Shown in pieces: positions 26,931 through 39,400 of a DNA stretch of 64,000 bases. The DNA comes from Lautropia mirabilis (GTDB lineage Bacteria; Pseudomonadota; Gammaproteobacteria; Burkholderiales; Burkholderiaceae_E): assembly GCF_900637555.1 (NCBI RefSeq), contig NZ_LR134378.1:1002001-1066000 (forward strand). The letters are read 5' to 3'. The notes beneath the pieces were generated by a model. It had not been told where the DNA came from and made no database searches. It worked only from the letters and a program-made list of their open reading frames with translations. Each line of letters opens with the position of its first letter. The first letter of the stretch is position 1. Position numbers and translations under genes: made by a program.

Positions 26931-27851
26931 ATGCTGAGACAGCGAACCCTGCGTGGACCGGTGCAGGCCATCGGTATCGGCCTGCATTCGGGGCAACGGG
27001 TTTCCCTCAACATCAAGCCTGGTCCGATCGACTCCGGTATCGTCTTTCGTCGGGTGGATCTCGATCCGGTCGTCGAGTTGCCGGCGCTTGCCCATCGCAT
27101 CACCGATACGCGGCTCAACACCACGCTGTCGGCGGATGTCGAAGGCCCGGGGCTGCAGGTCAGCGTCCACACCATCGAACACCTGATGTCCGCCCTGGCA
27201 GGGCTGGGCATCGACAACGCACAGATCGACATCACCGCCAGCGAAGTGCCCATCCTGGATGGCTCGGCGGGCTCGTTCGTCTATCTGCTGCAATCGGCCG
27301 GCCTGGAAGAGCAGGCTGCGCCCAAGCGTTTCATCCGCATCCTCAAGCCCGTCGAGATTGTCGACGGCGACAAATGGGTGCGACTGGAGCCCCATGAAGG
27401 CATGAAGTTCAGCTTCGAGATCGCTTTCGGGCAGGCGGCCATTGATGCCACCGGCCAGCGCATCGAGATCGACTTCGCCACCACGTCCTACGTCCAGGAA
27501 ATCGCCCGCGCCCGCACCTTCGTGATGGCCAGCGAGGTTGAATTGCTGCGCAAGCATGGGCTGGCCTTGGGGGGCAGTCTGGACAACGCCATCGTCGTCG
27601 ACGACGATCGCGTGCTGAATTCCGACGGCCTGCGCTATCGCGACGAGTTCGCGAAGCACAAGGCGCTTGACGCCATTGGCGACCTCTATCTTATTGGGCA
27701 TCCCATCCTGGGGGCCTACCATGCCCGCAAGTCCGGCCACCACATGAACAACCTGCTGGTGCGTGCCGTGCTGGATGACCCCGAAAGCCACGAGATCGTT
27801 ACCTTCACCCAGCGCCGCAACCTGCCCACGTTCTCGCTGGATTGGGGTTGA
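26931..27851 (+). CDS. lpxC: UDP-3-O-acyl-N-acetylglucosamine deacetylase LpxC
   Basis: The zinc enzyme that commits UDP-acyl-GlcNAc to lipid A synthesis, 306 residues long. Zinc ligands correspond to H84 (in HTIEH), H243 and D247 ([10 protein letters not shown]), with catalytic acids E83 and D251 and H270 in GHHMNN. The opening [18 protein letters not shown] and [13 protein letters not shown] are typical. GGAAG precedes the ATG. It closes the dcw cluster in the usual position, linking outer-membrane synthesis with division, and converges with the DciA gene. Confidence 0.97.
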   Translation: MLRQRTLRGPVQAIGIGLHSGQRVSLNIKPGPIDSGIVFRRVDLDPVVELPALAHRITDTRLNTTLSADVEGPGLQVSVHTIEHLMSALAGLGIDNAQIDITASEVPILDGSAGSFVYLLQSAGLEEQAAPKRFIRILKPVEIVDGDKWVRLEPHEGMKFSFEIAFGQAAIDATGQRIEIDFATTSYVQEIARARTFVMASEVELLRKHGLALGGSLDNAIVVDDDRVLNSDGLRYRDEFAKHKALDAIGDLYLIGHPILGAYHARKSGHHMNNLLVRAVLDDPESHEIVTFTQRRNLPTFSLDWG

Positions 27852-27873
27852 GAATATCCCTTGCTGATTTGCT

Positions 27874-27916
27874 GAACGGAAAGCGCGGACATGCGCCCGC
27901 GAGCTGCTTTTCGTTC
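27874..27916. terminator. Inverted repeat between lpxC and dciA (possible bidirectional terminator)
   Basis: GAACGGAAAG (27874-27883) pairs with CTTTTCGTTC (27907-27916) with one G-U pair, and an inner CGCGG/CCGCG stem extends it. It overlaps the dciA stop codon and begins 23 bases after lpxC. U-rich tails are short, so the strength is uncertain. Confidence 0.4.
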
Positions 27917-28499
27917 ATGGCTCCTGCAGGTATCCCCGCTGCCGCTGCACGAAGGCTTCCAGGGCGGCGCGCAGCTCGGGCGTGACCTGCCCGGAGGCTG
28001 CCAGGGCGGCCATTGATTCGACGGCCCGGGGCGGTACGGGCTGTTTGGCCCGCGGTGGAGGCGGCACCGGCATGAAGACGGTGTTGGGCCGAAACTTCAC
28101 ACGGTTGACCAGCCAGCCTCGGGCCTGCAGGCCGTCGACCAGGCGCGGCTCGTACTGACGCAGGCGTGCTGCCATGGCGCTGGAGGGGGCCGTGACCAGC
28201 AGCACCTGGCGATCCAGCTTGATGGGGATGAGGCGCACGGAGGGCAGGATGGTGTGCAGGTCCCTTCCCAAGCGATCCAGACGCTGCCAGGTCTGCCACA
28301 GTTCGGGCGTTCGGGCCTTCATGTGCTCCAGCATGGGGCGGCCCTCGCGGTCGCGCTCGCGCAGCGTGCGCCGCCGGCCGCTGCCTTGTTGCGCGCTGCC
28401 CACGGCCTTGCCGCCAGACCCCGCCCGGGAGGGCGTCGGTCGGCCTGAGGGGGGTCTCAATGGGGATTGGCCGTTGAATTCCGGGTCGCGTGATACCAT
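27915..28499 (-). CDS. dciA: DUF721 protein, DciA-type helicase loader candidate
   Basis: The protein has 194 residues. After a basic, disordered N-terminal 50 residues, the DUF721/DciA domain appears around LEHMKARTPELWQTWQRLDRLGRDL and LIPIKLDRQVLLVTAPSSAMAARLRQYEPRLVDGLQARGW, with the typical LxVxxxSSAxAxxLR pattern. DciA replaces DnaC in many bacteria and loads the replicative helicase DnaB. Position next to secA and lpxC on the opposite strand is usual in betaproteobacteria. The C-terminal 50 residues are Pro-rich then helical. The start is 81 bases from divergent secA. Confidence 0.75.
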   Translation of the reverse strand: MVSRDPEFNGQSPLRPPSGRPTPSRAGSGGKAVGSAQQGSGRRRTLRERDREGRPMLEHMKARTPELWQTWQRLDRLGRDLHTILPSVRLIPIKLDRQVLLVTAPSSAMAARLRQYEPRLVDGLQARGWLVNRVKFRPNTVFMPVPPPPRAKQPVPPRAVESMAALAASGQVTPELRAALEAFVQRQRGYLQEP

Positions 28500-28580
28500 T
28501 TTCAGCTTACTTTGCCAAGGTCATGATGGTCCCGGCATGTCGCCGTGGCTCCCATTATCGCCTGCAGAACCCTCCTGCCA

Positions 28581-31391
<2,811 letters not shown>

Positions 31392-31473
31392 TGCCGACGT
31401 GCAGGCCGTGTCCGCCCTGATGGACACGGTGCCTCAGTCATGTGTCATGTCCCCGTCCTGAGGGGACCCTCGA

Positions 31474-31510
31474 CGCCCACCGGGATCTCCCTGATCCGGT
31501 GGGCGTTTTA
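31474..31510 (+). terminator. Rho-independent terminator after secA
   Basis: A perfect ten-pair stem, CGCCCACCGG (31474-31483) and CCGGTGGGCG (31496-31505), is followed directly by TTTTA. It lies 83 bases after the secA stop and is the clearest intrinsic terminator in the window. Confidence 0.85.
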
Positions 31511-31656
31511 TCATTGGCCTTTCCCATGCGGCAATCCCGGACGACCCAAGGCAGCTCCACGCTGGAGGCCTGGAGTCAGGTGCGATGCCGTGAGCCTGGG
31601 CAGCGGAGACCCCGTTTCTGCTGTGCAGGTCTGGAACCAACAACGAGGAAGACCCC

Positions 31657-32886
31657 ATGCCCGTCAATCTGACCGCTCCCGATGCCGCCAGCCTGTTGCC
31701 TGTAGCCGGCGTGGAACTGGGTACCGCCCGTGCAGGCATCCGCAAACCGGGCCGGCGCGACCTGCTGGTGGTGCGTCTGGCCGAGGGTACCCAGGTGGCG
31801 GGGGTCTTTACCCGCAACCGTTTCTGTGCAGCCCCTGTGGTGGTGTCGCGCGAGCATCTGGCGGCTTCGCAGGGACAGATGCGGGCGCTGGTCGTGAACA
31901 CCGGCGTGGCCAATGCCGGCACCGGTGCCGAAGGGCAGCGCAACGCACAGCAGGTCTGTCAGGCCGTGGCTGCCGAACTGGGCGTGCCGGCCGATACCGT
32001 GCTGCCGATGTCCACCGGCGTGATCCTGGAGCACCTTCCTGTCGAGCGCATCGCGGCCGGTGTGCCGGATGCCGTGGCCGATCTGGCACCCACACACTGG
32101 GTGGAGGCGGCCGAGGCCATCATGACCACCGACACGCTGCCCAAGGCGGTGTCGCGCCGCGTGAAGCTGCCCGGCGGCGAGGTGGTGATGACCGGCATTT
32201 CCAAGGGCGCCGGCATGATCCGTCCCAACATGGCCACCATGCTGGGCATGATTGCCACCGACGCAAGAATTGCCCCCGACCTGCTGCAGACCTGGGTGCG
32301 TCGCATGGCCGACGCCAGCTTCAACCGCATCACGGTGGATGGCGACACGTCCACCAATGACACCTTCCTGCTGCTCAGTACCGGCCAGGGGGCGGTGAGC
32401 ATCGCCCGTGATGACGATCCGGGGGCAGCCGAACTGCTGCAGGCGCTGGTCGAGACCGCCGTGCAGCTGGCCCAGTCCATCGTGCGCGATGGCGAAGGCG
32501 CCACCAAGTTCGTCACCATCCAGGTGGAAGGTGCCGGCAATGACGGCGAGGCCGCGGCCGTGGCCTATGCCATCGCCCATTCTCCGCTGGTCAAGACGGC
32601 CTTCTTCGCGTCCGACCCCAACCTGGGGCGCATTCTGGCAGCCATCGGCTATGCCGGTATCGATGACCTGGACGCGGACAGGCTGGAAGTGTGGCTGGAC
32701 GACGTACGCGTGGCCAGCCAGGGTGGGCGCGATCCGGAGTACCGGGAAGAAGACGGCCAGCGCGTGCTGAAGCAGGCCGAGTTCACCGTGCGGGTGCGTC
32801 TGGACCGTGGGACGGTCAGTACCACCGTCTGGACCTGCGACCTGTCGCATGACTATGTGACGATCAATGCGGACTACCGGTCATGA
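31657..32886 (+). CDS. argJ: Bifunctional ornithine acetyltransferase / N-acetylglutamate synthase ArgJ
   Basis: This enzyme recycles the acetyl group in arginine synthesis (N-acetylornithine plus glutamate) and may also start the pathway with acetyl-CoA. It has 409 residues. The precursor self-cleaves before the nucleophile T194 in [31 protein letters not shown] and [14 protein letters not shown] are family segments. GAGGAA lies before the ATG. The stop shares ATGA with the DUF815 gene, indicating coupling. Confidence 0.96.
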   Translation: MPVNLTAPDAASLLPVAGVELGTARAGIRKPGRRDLLVVRLAEGTQVAGVFTRNRFCAAPVVVSREHLAASQGQMRALVVNTGVANAGTGAEGQRNAQQVCQAVAAELGVPADTVLPMSTGVILEHLPVERIAAGVPDAVADLAPTHWVEAAEAIMTTDTLPKAVSRRVKLPGGEVVMTGISKGAGMIRPNMATMLGMIATDARIAPDLLQTWVRRMADASFNRITVDGDTSTNDTFLLLSTGQGAVSIARDDDPGAAELLQALVETAVQLAQSIVRDGEGATKFVTIQVEGAGNDGEAAAVAYAIAHSPLVKTAFFASDPNLGRILAAIGYAGIDDLDADRLEVWLDDVRVASQGGRDPEYREEDGQRVLKQAEFTVRVRLDRGTVSTTVWTCDLSHDYVTINADYRS

Positions 32887-33806
32887 GCGGGCTACCTGAT
32901 CAGGCGCAGCGCGCCACCGACCTGCAGCCTGTCCTGCAACGCCTCGGTCGGTTGCTCGATACTGTCGAACCCCTGTTGGGCCAGCTTGCCCAGGCAGCAC
33001 CTGTGGCACGCGAGCCCGACTGGTCGGCCAGCGCCTTCCGCTGGCAGCGTCGCCAGACGCCCTTTGGCAGTGTGGGCGAGCTGCGGTCCATTGCACGCCC
33101 CGCCACGCTGCGGCTGGAAGACCTGCAGAACGTCGATGAGCAGAAGCGTCTGGTAGAGGCCAATACCCGCCAGTTCGTGCGTGGGTTGCCGGCCAACAAT
33201 GTGCTGCTGACCGGTGCACGGGGTACCGGCAAGTCATCCCTGGTCAAGGCCTGTCTGCCCACGTTCCGCGATGAAGGTCTGCGGCTGGTGGAGGTGGACA
33301 AGGCGCAGCTGACCGATCTGCCCGAGATCGTCGAGCAGTTGCAGGAGCGGCCCGAACGTTTCATCGTCTATTGTGACGATCTGTCCTTCGAGCAGGGGGA
33401 GGGGGCCTACAAGGCGCTGAAGACGGTGCTGGACGGATCCTTGTCCGGCCAGGCCGACAACGTGCTGGTCTATGCCACTTCCAATCGTCGGCACCTTATG
33501 CCCGAGATGCTGTCCGAGAACCTGCAGGCCAGCCATCAGGCTGATGGCGAGATCCATCCGGGCGAGACCTCGGAAGAGAAGGTGTCGCTGTCCGAGCGCT
33601 TCGGACTGTGGATCGCGTTCTATCCGTTCCGGCAGGATGACTATCTGGCGGTGGTGGCACACTGGCTGCGTCATTTCGGGGCCGATGATGCGGCGGTGGA
33701 GGCCGCCCGGGCCGATGCGCTGCGCTGGGCGCTGGAGCGGGGCTCCCGTTCCGGTCGCGTGGCCTGGCAGTTTGCCCGTGACTGGGCGGGGCGTCACGGA
33801 CAGTGA
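32883..33806 (+). CDS. DUF815 family AAA+ ATPase
   Basis: The protein has 307 residues. Walker A G111-ARGTGKSS follows an N-terminal helical region and the marker [17 protein letters not shown]. The Walker B region reads [12 protein letters not shown], sensor-like [12 protein letters not shown] follows, and [22 protein letters not shown] is characteristic of DUF815. These are cytosolic P-loop ATPases of unknown role, often beside argJ and a Nudix gene in betaproteobacteria, as here. It overlaps argJ by four bases. Confidence 0.9.
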   Translation: MSGLPDQAQRATDLQPVLQRLGRLLDTVEPLLGQLAQAAPVAREPDWSASAFRWQRRQTPFGSVGELRSIARPATLRLEDLQNVDEQKRLVEANTRQFVRGLPANNVLLTGARGTGKSSLVKACLPTFRDEGLRLVEVDKAQLTDLPEIVEQLQERPERFIVYCDDLSFEQGEGAYKALKTVLDGSLSGQADNVLVYATSNRRHLMPEMLSENLQASHQADGEIHPGETSEEKVSLSERFGLWIAFYPFRQDDYLAVVAHWLRHFGADDAAVEAARADALRWALERGSRSGRVAWQFARDWAGRHGQ

Positions 33807-33952
33807 TTGAGTCCTGCGCCCTGGGGCCAGGCAGACAGCACATCAGGAGGTGGTGTCCCGTACCATAGGGGCTCTGCAGGCTGTTTTCCTTTTGTCGTTC
33901 TCAACCCAGCAAGGCTCTGGTCTGTCATGCATGACATGCGGCAGGCCAGGGC

Positions 33953-34981
33953 ATGCCGATTCCCATGTCCGCTCCCAAGATCGTCAATGTCGCCGTCGGT
34001 ATCCTGATGCGTCCGGATGGGCAGGTCCTGCTGGGCCAGCGTCCGGCCGGCAAGCCCTATGAAGGCTGGTGGGAGTTCCCGGGTGGCAAGTTCGAGCCCG
34101 GTGAAGATGCCGCACAGGCCGCTGTGCGCGAGCTGGAAGAGGAGCTGGACATCCACGTGCTGGCCTCGCAGCCGTGGGTGGTGCGGGAGCACGTTTACGA
34201 GCACGCTCACGTGCGGCTGCATTTCCGTCGGGTGACGGCCTGGGAAGGTGAGCCGCGTGGCCGGGAGGGACAGCAGCTGGCCTGGCGGGCGCTGGATGCC
34301 ATCGATGTCGAACCCTTGCTGCCGGCCTCGCTGGATCCCATCCGCTGGCTGTCGCTGCCAGCGGTCTATGCCATTTCGGATGCTTCGGCACGGGGCATCG
34401 ATGAATGGCTGCAGTGTCTGGAGCGCTGGCTGGAGGGGAAGGGGCTGGAAAGCGCAAGGGGCTCATGTGCGGCGCCTTCACGGCTGTTGCTGCTGCGCGA
34501 GCCCGACATGGGGCCGGCCAGTTTCGACCGGCTGTTCAACGGGGTGCTGGAACGCGTGCAGGGGCGCGACGTGCGGCTGATGGTCAGCAGTCGTCACCCT
34601 GAAACCTATGCGCAGCTGGCAGCCGAGAAGACCCGGGGTGGCATTCACCTGACCGGGGACGATCTGCACACCTCCGCCCGCGACTCGCGCACAGCCATCG
34701 AATATCTGCAGGTCAACTATCCGATGGTGGCAGCGTCGTGCCACAGTGCCGAAGACCTGCGGCTGGCCGGGTTGCTGAAGCTGGACCTGGCCGTGTGTGG
34801 GCCGGTGCTGCCCACGCAGAGTCACCCTGGCAGGGCAGGGCTGGGATGGGAGGGGCTGGCCCGGATGATCGAGCAGACCCCTGTTCCCGTGTATGCGCTG
34901 GGCGGCCTGAACCCCGCGCACCTGGACGATGCCCGTCAGGCAGGCGCCCAGGGCGTGGCCATGCAGCGCGGGGTGTGGTAG
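33953..34981 (+). CDS. Nudix hydrolase (MutT-like) fused to a ThiE-like domain
   Basis: A two-domain protein of 342 residues. The N-terminal Nudix domain opens VNVAVGILMRPDGQVLLGQRP. Its Nudix box runs from G45 through E51 to R59-E-L-E-E-E64, with Asp in place of the usual Gly near the end, and is probably active on oxidised nucleotides such as 8-oxo-dGTP. The C-terminal 170 residues resemble thiamine phosphate synthase (LMVSSRHPETYAQLA, GGIHLTGDDL, VAASCHSAEDL, PVYALGGLNPAHL) and may be catalytic or regulatory. This fusion is known in betaproteobacteria. ATG 33965 is an alternative start. It lies 146 bases after DUF815 and converges with the giant gene. Confidence 0.9.
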   Translation: MPIPMSAPKIVNVAVGILMRPDGQVLLGQRPAGKPYEGWWEFPGGKFEPGEDAAQAAVRELEEELDIHVLASQPWVVREHVYEHAHVRLHFRRVTAWEGEPRGREGQQLAWRALDAIDVEPLLPASLDPIRWLSLPAVYAISDASARGIDEWLQCLERWLEGKGLESARGSCAAPSRLLLLREPDMGPASFDRLFNGVLERVQGRDVRLMVSSRHPETYAQLAAEKTRGGIHLTGDDLHTSARDSRTAIEYLQVNYPMVAASCHSAEDLRLAGLLKLDLAVCGPVLPTQSHPGRAGLGWEGLARMIEQTPVPVYALGGLNPAHLDDARQAGAQGVAMQRGVW

Positions 34982-35001
34982 ACGCGGCTCAGTGCCGCGT
35001 C
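34981..35001. terminator. Stem-loop spanning two convergent stop codons
   Basis: GACGCGGC (34981-34988) and GCCGCGTC (34994-35001) form a perfect eight-pair stem with loop TCAGT. It begins at the last base of the Nudix stop, and its loop holds the stop of the giant gene. No U-run is seen; it may protect or end both transcripts. Confidence 0.45.
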
Positions 35002-36441
35002 CTGGCCATCGGCTGATCGGCACCATCGGTGCCTTGCTGGCGGGGCCTGGCCTGTGCCCCGTACTTGCTCTCGAACTTCAGCGCGGGCTGCTCCGGCTCG
35101 GTCTGCACGCTCACGTTGGCGCCCTGGGCCTGACGCGCCTTGACCTGCTCGATGACGGTGGCGCTGCACGAGCCCTCGATGAAGTCGGCGCGGTGCAGCA
35201 TGCCCTTCTTGGCATCGATGAAGAGGCTGTGTGCATCGCCCACGTTCTGGGCGCTGCTGGTCACGAGCCGGCTCTTGCGGGGCAGGGTGCGCGCATCGAC
35301 CTTGAGCACGTGGGTGCGCGGGCGCAGACCGCAGTGGCTGTACTTGCCCTGTTCGTCGGAGACGATCCAGGTGCCGTTCTCCAGATACAGGCGCACGCCC
35401 GGGATGCCCAGCTCCTCGCGGTCCTTCACACTGTTGCCGTTGCAGTCCACGTAGATCTGGCCAGCCAGGCAGGCTTCGTCGGAGAAGATGCCGCCGGTAA
35501 CGCGCACCTTCCAGCGGGACTCGTTCGAGCACTGGCTGCGGCTTGCGCCATCACGGCCCAGACACTGCACGTGGGCGCGGTTGATGCCGTCACCCTGGGA
35601 CGAGCCCACCCCGGCACGCAGCCGATAGGTGATCGTCACATCACTGTTGCTGCCCCCCTGGCCGGCGGCCTGGGCGGTGCCGGCAGCGGCCACGCGATCC
35701 AGCGTGATGTGCAGCTCCCGATCGCCCTGCATCTGCACCTGGGTGGCGCGGGCGTTGGTGATGCGCACCGAGCCGGGCTCGAAGCGGAAACCGCGCGGCA
35801 GACGATCGATCACTTTCGGCGACAGGGCAGGGGACTTGCCGTTGTTGCGGATGCGCAGCTGATAGGTGATGAGATCGCCCATCTCGACCGAGCGGCTGGT
35901 GCTGGTCTTGTCGATGGAGAGCGTGGCAGCGAGCACCGGCTCGGGCGTGTCGAGGCAGGCCTGGGCCGAGAGCGGCTCGCCGCTGGCCTGTCCGCCCTGC
36001 TGGCGGGTGAGGGTGGCGGCGTTGAAGAGGCCGTGGCCCGCGCCGTCACCGGCCGCCTGGCAGCGGTCGTTGGCGGTGCTGCCCTCGAAGGGCACGCGCA
36101 CACGGAAGGTCATGCGGTACACATCGGAGGCGCCGATGGCCAGCGACTGCTGGCTGGCCAGCGGCCATTGCCGGCGAGCCTGTGCAGCACCCGCACCCGT
36201 GACAGCCGAAGGCGTCACGTTCAGGGGCTGGTCGTTGCGCAGGATGGTGGCGCTGACGATCTCCACGTCGCTGTCGAAGGCCGGGGCGTCGACGAGGTCG
36301 TAGACGCCGGCGATGCCGCCCTCGTGGCTGACGGTGAGGGTGTAGGCCACGTCATACTCGTTGGCGGTGCCGGCCACAAGGCGTGCACTGCCGTCGACGG
36401 CCTTGGCCAGTTTCAACGAGGCGGGGATGTCCTTCAGTTCC
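34989..36441 (-). repeat. Near-identical 3' block, copy in giant gene A
   Basis: The last 1.45 kb of gene A matches the last 1.45 kb of gene B (42132-43578) at a constant offset of 7143 bases, shifting to 7137 after a six-base indel near 36190/43330. Long runs are identical (for example around 35521 and 42664). Similarity drops sharply at the upstream end, just beyond the codons for DIPASLKL. Confidence 0.9.
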
Positions 36442-39400
36442 ACGCGGCACTTGGCGAATTCACGGTTGGCCAGCGTCAGGATGTTGTCCTGCAGCGTGCC
36501 GCCGGTACATACCCATTTGCTGACGCGATAGCCGCGGGGCAGGTTGGGGACCTGCAGCTCGAACACGCCGGGTTTCACCTGGCGCGCGGTCACGGCCGCC
36601 GTCTTCGAGATGCCGGAGATGGAGTCATCGGGGTTGGCGACGTTGGTGGCCGACAGGGCGATGTCTTCCTTCGAGGCCGTGCCACCGTGTTCGTTCACCA
36701 CGTCCACGTCCAGCGTTAGGCTCACCGGCTGATCGATGTGCTCGATGGTGCAGGTGACGTGCTCGCCGCTGCGGATGGTGAGCACGCTGTCGGCCAGCTG
36801 TCCGCCGTTGCACGACCATGGCGTGGAACCATACTCGGGCAGGGCATCGGCGCGCAGGGTGTAGGCACCTGGCAGCACGCCGGCCCCGGTGACGCTGGCG
36901 GAACCGCTCTGTCCGTTCAGCGGTGTCGGACCTTGCGCTGACAGCGGGAAGTCCTCGGCCTTGGCTGTGTGGCCATTCTGGTTGGTGACGATGTTGACCA
37001 GGGTGAGCTGGGCCGGCATGTCCTCGTAGCGGATCGTGCAGACGGCCTGCTGGCCATGTGTCAGGGCCACGCTGTTGCCGGTCCTGGCGCTTCCGCCATC
37101 AATGGCACATTGCCAGTCGCCGTGGCGATAGCCGTTCAGGGCGCTGCTGGAGAGCGTCCAGTCACCATGGGCCACTTCCACCTGCGTCACGGCCTTGCTG
37201 CCGCTGATGCCGCTCACGGTCGTGGATGTGCCGTCAGCATGGTCCTGGCTGGCCTGCAGCGTCACGTCGCTGGCTGAGGCCTTGCCGCCATGGCGGTTGC
37301 TCACCTCACCAACCAGCGTCAGGCGGGGAGCCACGTCCTCGTAGCGCACCGTGCAGACGGCCTCATCGCCTTCGGCCAGGCTCAGCGCGTTACCGCTGCT
37401 CTGTTTCACGGCCTTGTCGGTGCTGTCTGCGTGCGGCGTGATGGTGCACGACCATTCTCCACGCTGGTAGCCACCCAGTTCGGCACTGGACAGCGTCCAG
37501 GCACCGGTCGGCACTTCCACGCGCGTGATGGACGGCTTGCCGCTGGCGCCTTCCAGCGCAGTGGTGGTGCCGGTGTCATCGGTATGGCTGGCGCCCAGCG
37601 TCAGGTCGGCTGTCGTCTTGGTGCCGCCGTGACGGTTGCCGATCTCACTGACCAGCGTCAGATAGGTCGGTTTCTTCTGCGGCGGGGGAGGGGGCTGGTC
37701 CTCATAGTTGATCGTGCAGACGGCATCCTGGCCGCGCTGCAGTGTCAGCGTGTTGCCGCTGGCAGGGGCGCCACCATCGATGGCGCATTGCCATTCGCCA
37801 TGGGTATAACCGGCCAGGGCCGTGCTGGCCAGTGTCCAGGTCCCGTTGGCGGCCTCAATGCGGGTGATGGTGCTGGCACCGCTGGTGCCGCTCACCGTCG
37901 TGGTGTTGCCGTTGTCGGTGTGGCTGGCCGAGAGCGTCATGTCGGTCGCCGAGGCCTTGCCACCATGATTGTTGGTCACCTGGCTCACCAGGGTCAGGTG
38001 GGCCGGTTTCGGCTGGTCTTCGTAGCTCGCGGTACAGGTGGCCTGATCACCCCAGGCCAGTGTCAGGTTGGTGCCTGCCACGGGGGCCTGACCGTTGATC
38101 ACGCACTGCCAGCTGGCCGGGTTGTAGTCGGAAAGCTCCTGGGCAGAGAGGGTGTAGTTGCCCGCAGGCACGGTGGTCTGGGTGACAGGGCTGCTGCCGC
38201 TGTTGCCCTGCACGATGGTGCCGGCTGCGGTGTCGGCCCCGGTGGCCGACAGTTGCACGCTGTCGGCAGTCGCCGTGGCGCCATGGTTGTTCGTGACCGA
38301 GGCCACCAGGGTCAGGCGAGGCCGTACGGGAACCTCGGTGAAGTCATAGTCCTGAAGGGCCGCGCCGCGAGCCACGGTGATCTGGGCAATCCGGTTTTCC
38401 TGCACGGTCCCGTTGGGTGTGGTGCTGCCTGCCTGGGTGCCCAGGAAGGCCAGGCCGTTGCTGAGCGCACCACTGGCTGCCGGCTTGGAAACGGTGTATG
38501 TGCCTGCCAGCAGACCACCAAAGTAGGGCAGCGGCGTGCCGCTGCAGTCGGCGTTGTAGTGGATCTTGTTGCGCGCGCCCTCGGCAAATTCATAGCGGCC
38601 GTCGGCGTCGGTGCGCATCGAGAACGTCATGGCCTCGCCGCGGCTGGTCGTGCCCTGCAGCGTGATGCAACGGTTGGCCAGCGCCCAGTCGGCGGTGTCC
38701 AGTACGTGGTTCTGGTCCAGATCGGCGAACACGCGACCTGCCAGGCGGCTCATGTGATCGCGGACGCGGACCTGCATGTTCGATTGCGAGGCCACGAACA
38801 GCAGCGAGCTGGCGGGATCCACGGGCCGGGAGCCGGCCCGGTTGGCAAAGACGTTGCCGGGGTAGGCCAGTACCGGGTGGGAGCCGAGAATCAGCTGGAT
38901 GGTGTAGGGCGTGTTGCGCGGCAGGTTGGCCAGTGTCGGGCTGACACGGATGGCCGTGCTTTCGCCGATGGTCTGCGGGCAGCCTGTGGTGCCCAGCTCG
39001 GTGGCCAGGCACCAGCGGGTGGTGCCTCCGACAAGGCGGTTGCTGTCGTCACGCGGGTCGTTGTGGATCTCGTGCGGCGGGCGCTTGGTGTAGTAGATGC
39101 GTGCGTTGGGGTCCAGACTGGACGGCACGACGGATTTCAGCGTGTAGGCTCCGGGCTCGAAGCTGGATGCCGGGGTGCGTCCGCTGAAACTCAATGCGTG
39201 GTTGTCCTCACCGTCGCCCACGAAGGGCAGAATGTCGATGATGTCCGGCAGGTTGGGGGCAAGGGTGTCCTGGCCGATGGAGGCGAAGCTGATGCTGTAG
39301 TCGAAATCGTCGCCCGGCGTGATGCTGGTCTGGGAAGAGGTCTTCTCCAGCACAAAACCAGGTGGGGTCTGTACCGTCACTTCGGCAAAGGCGGATTTGA

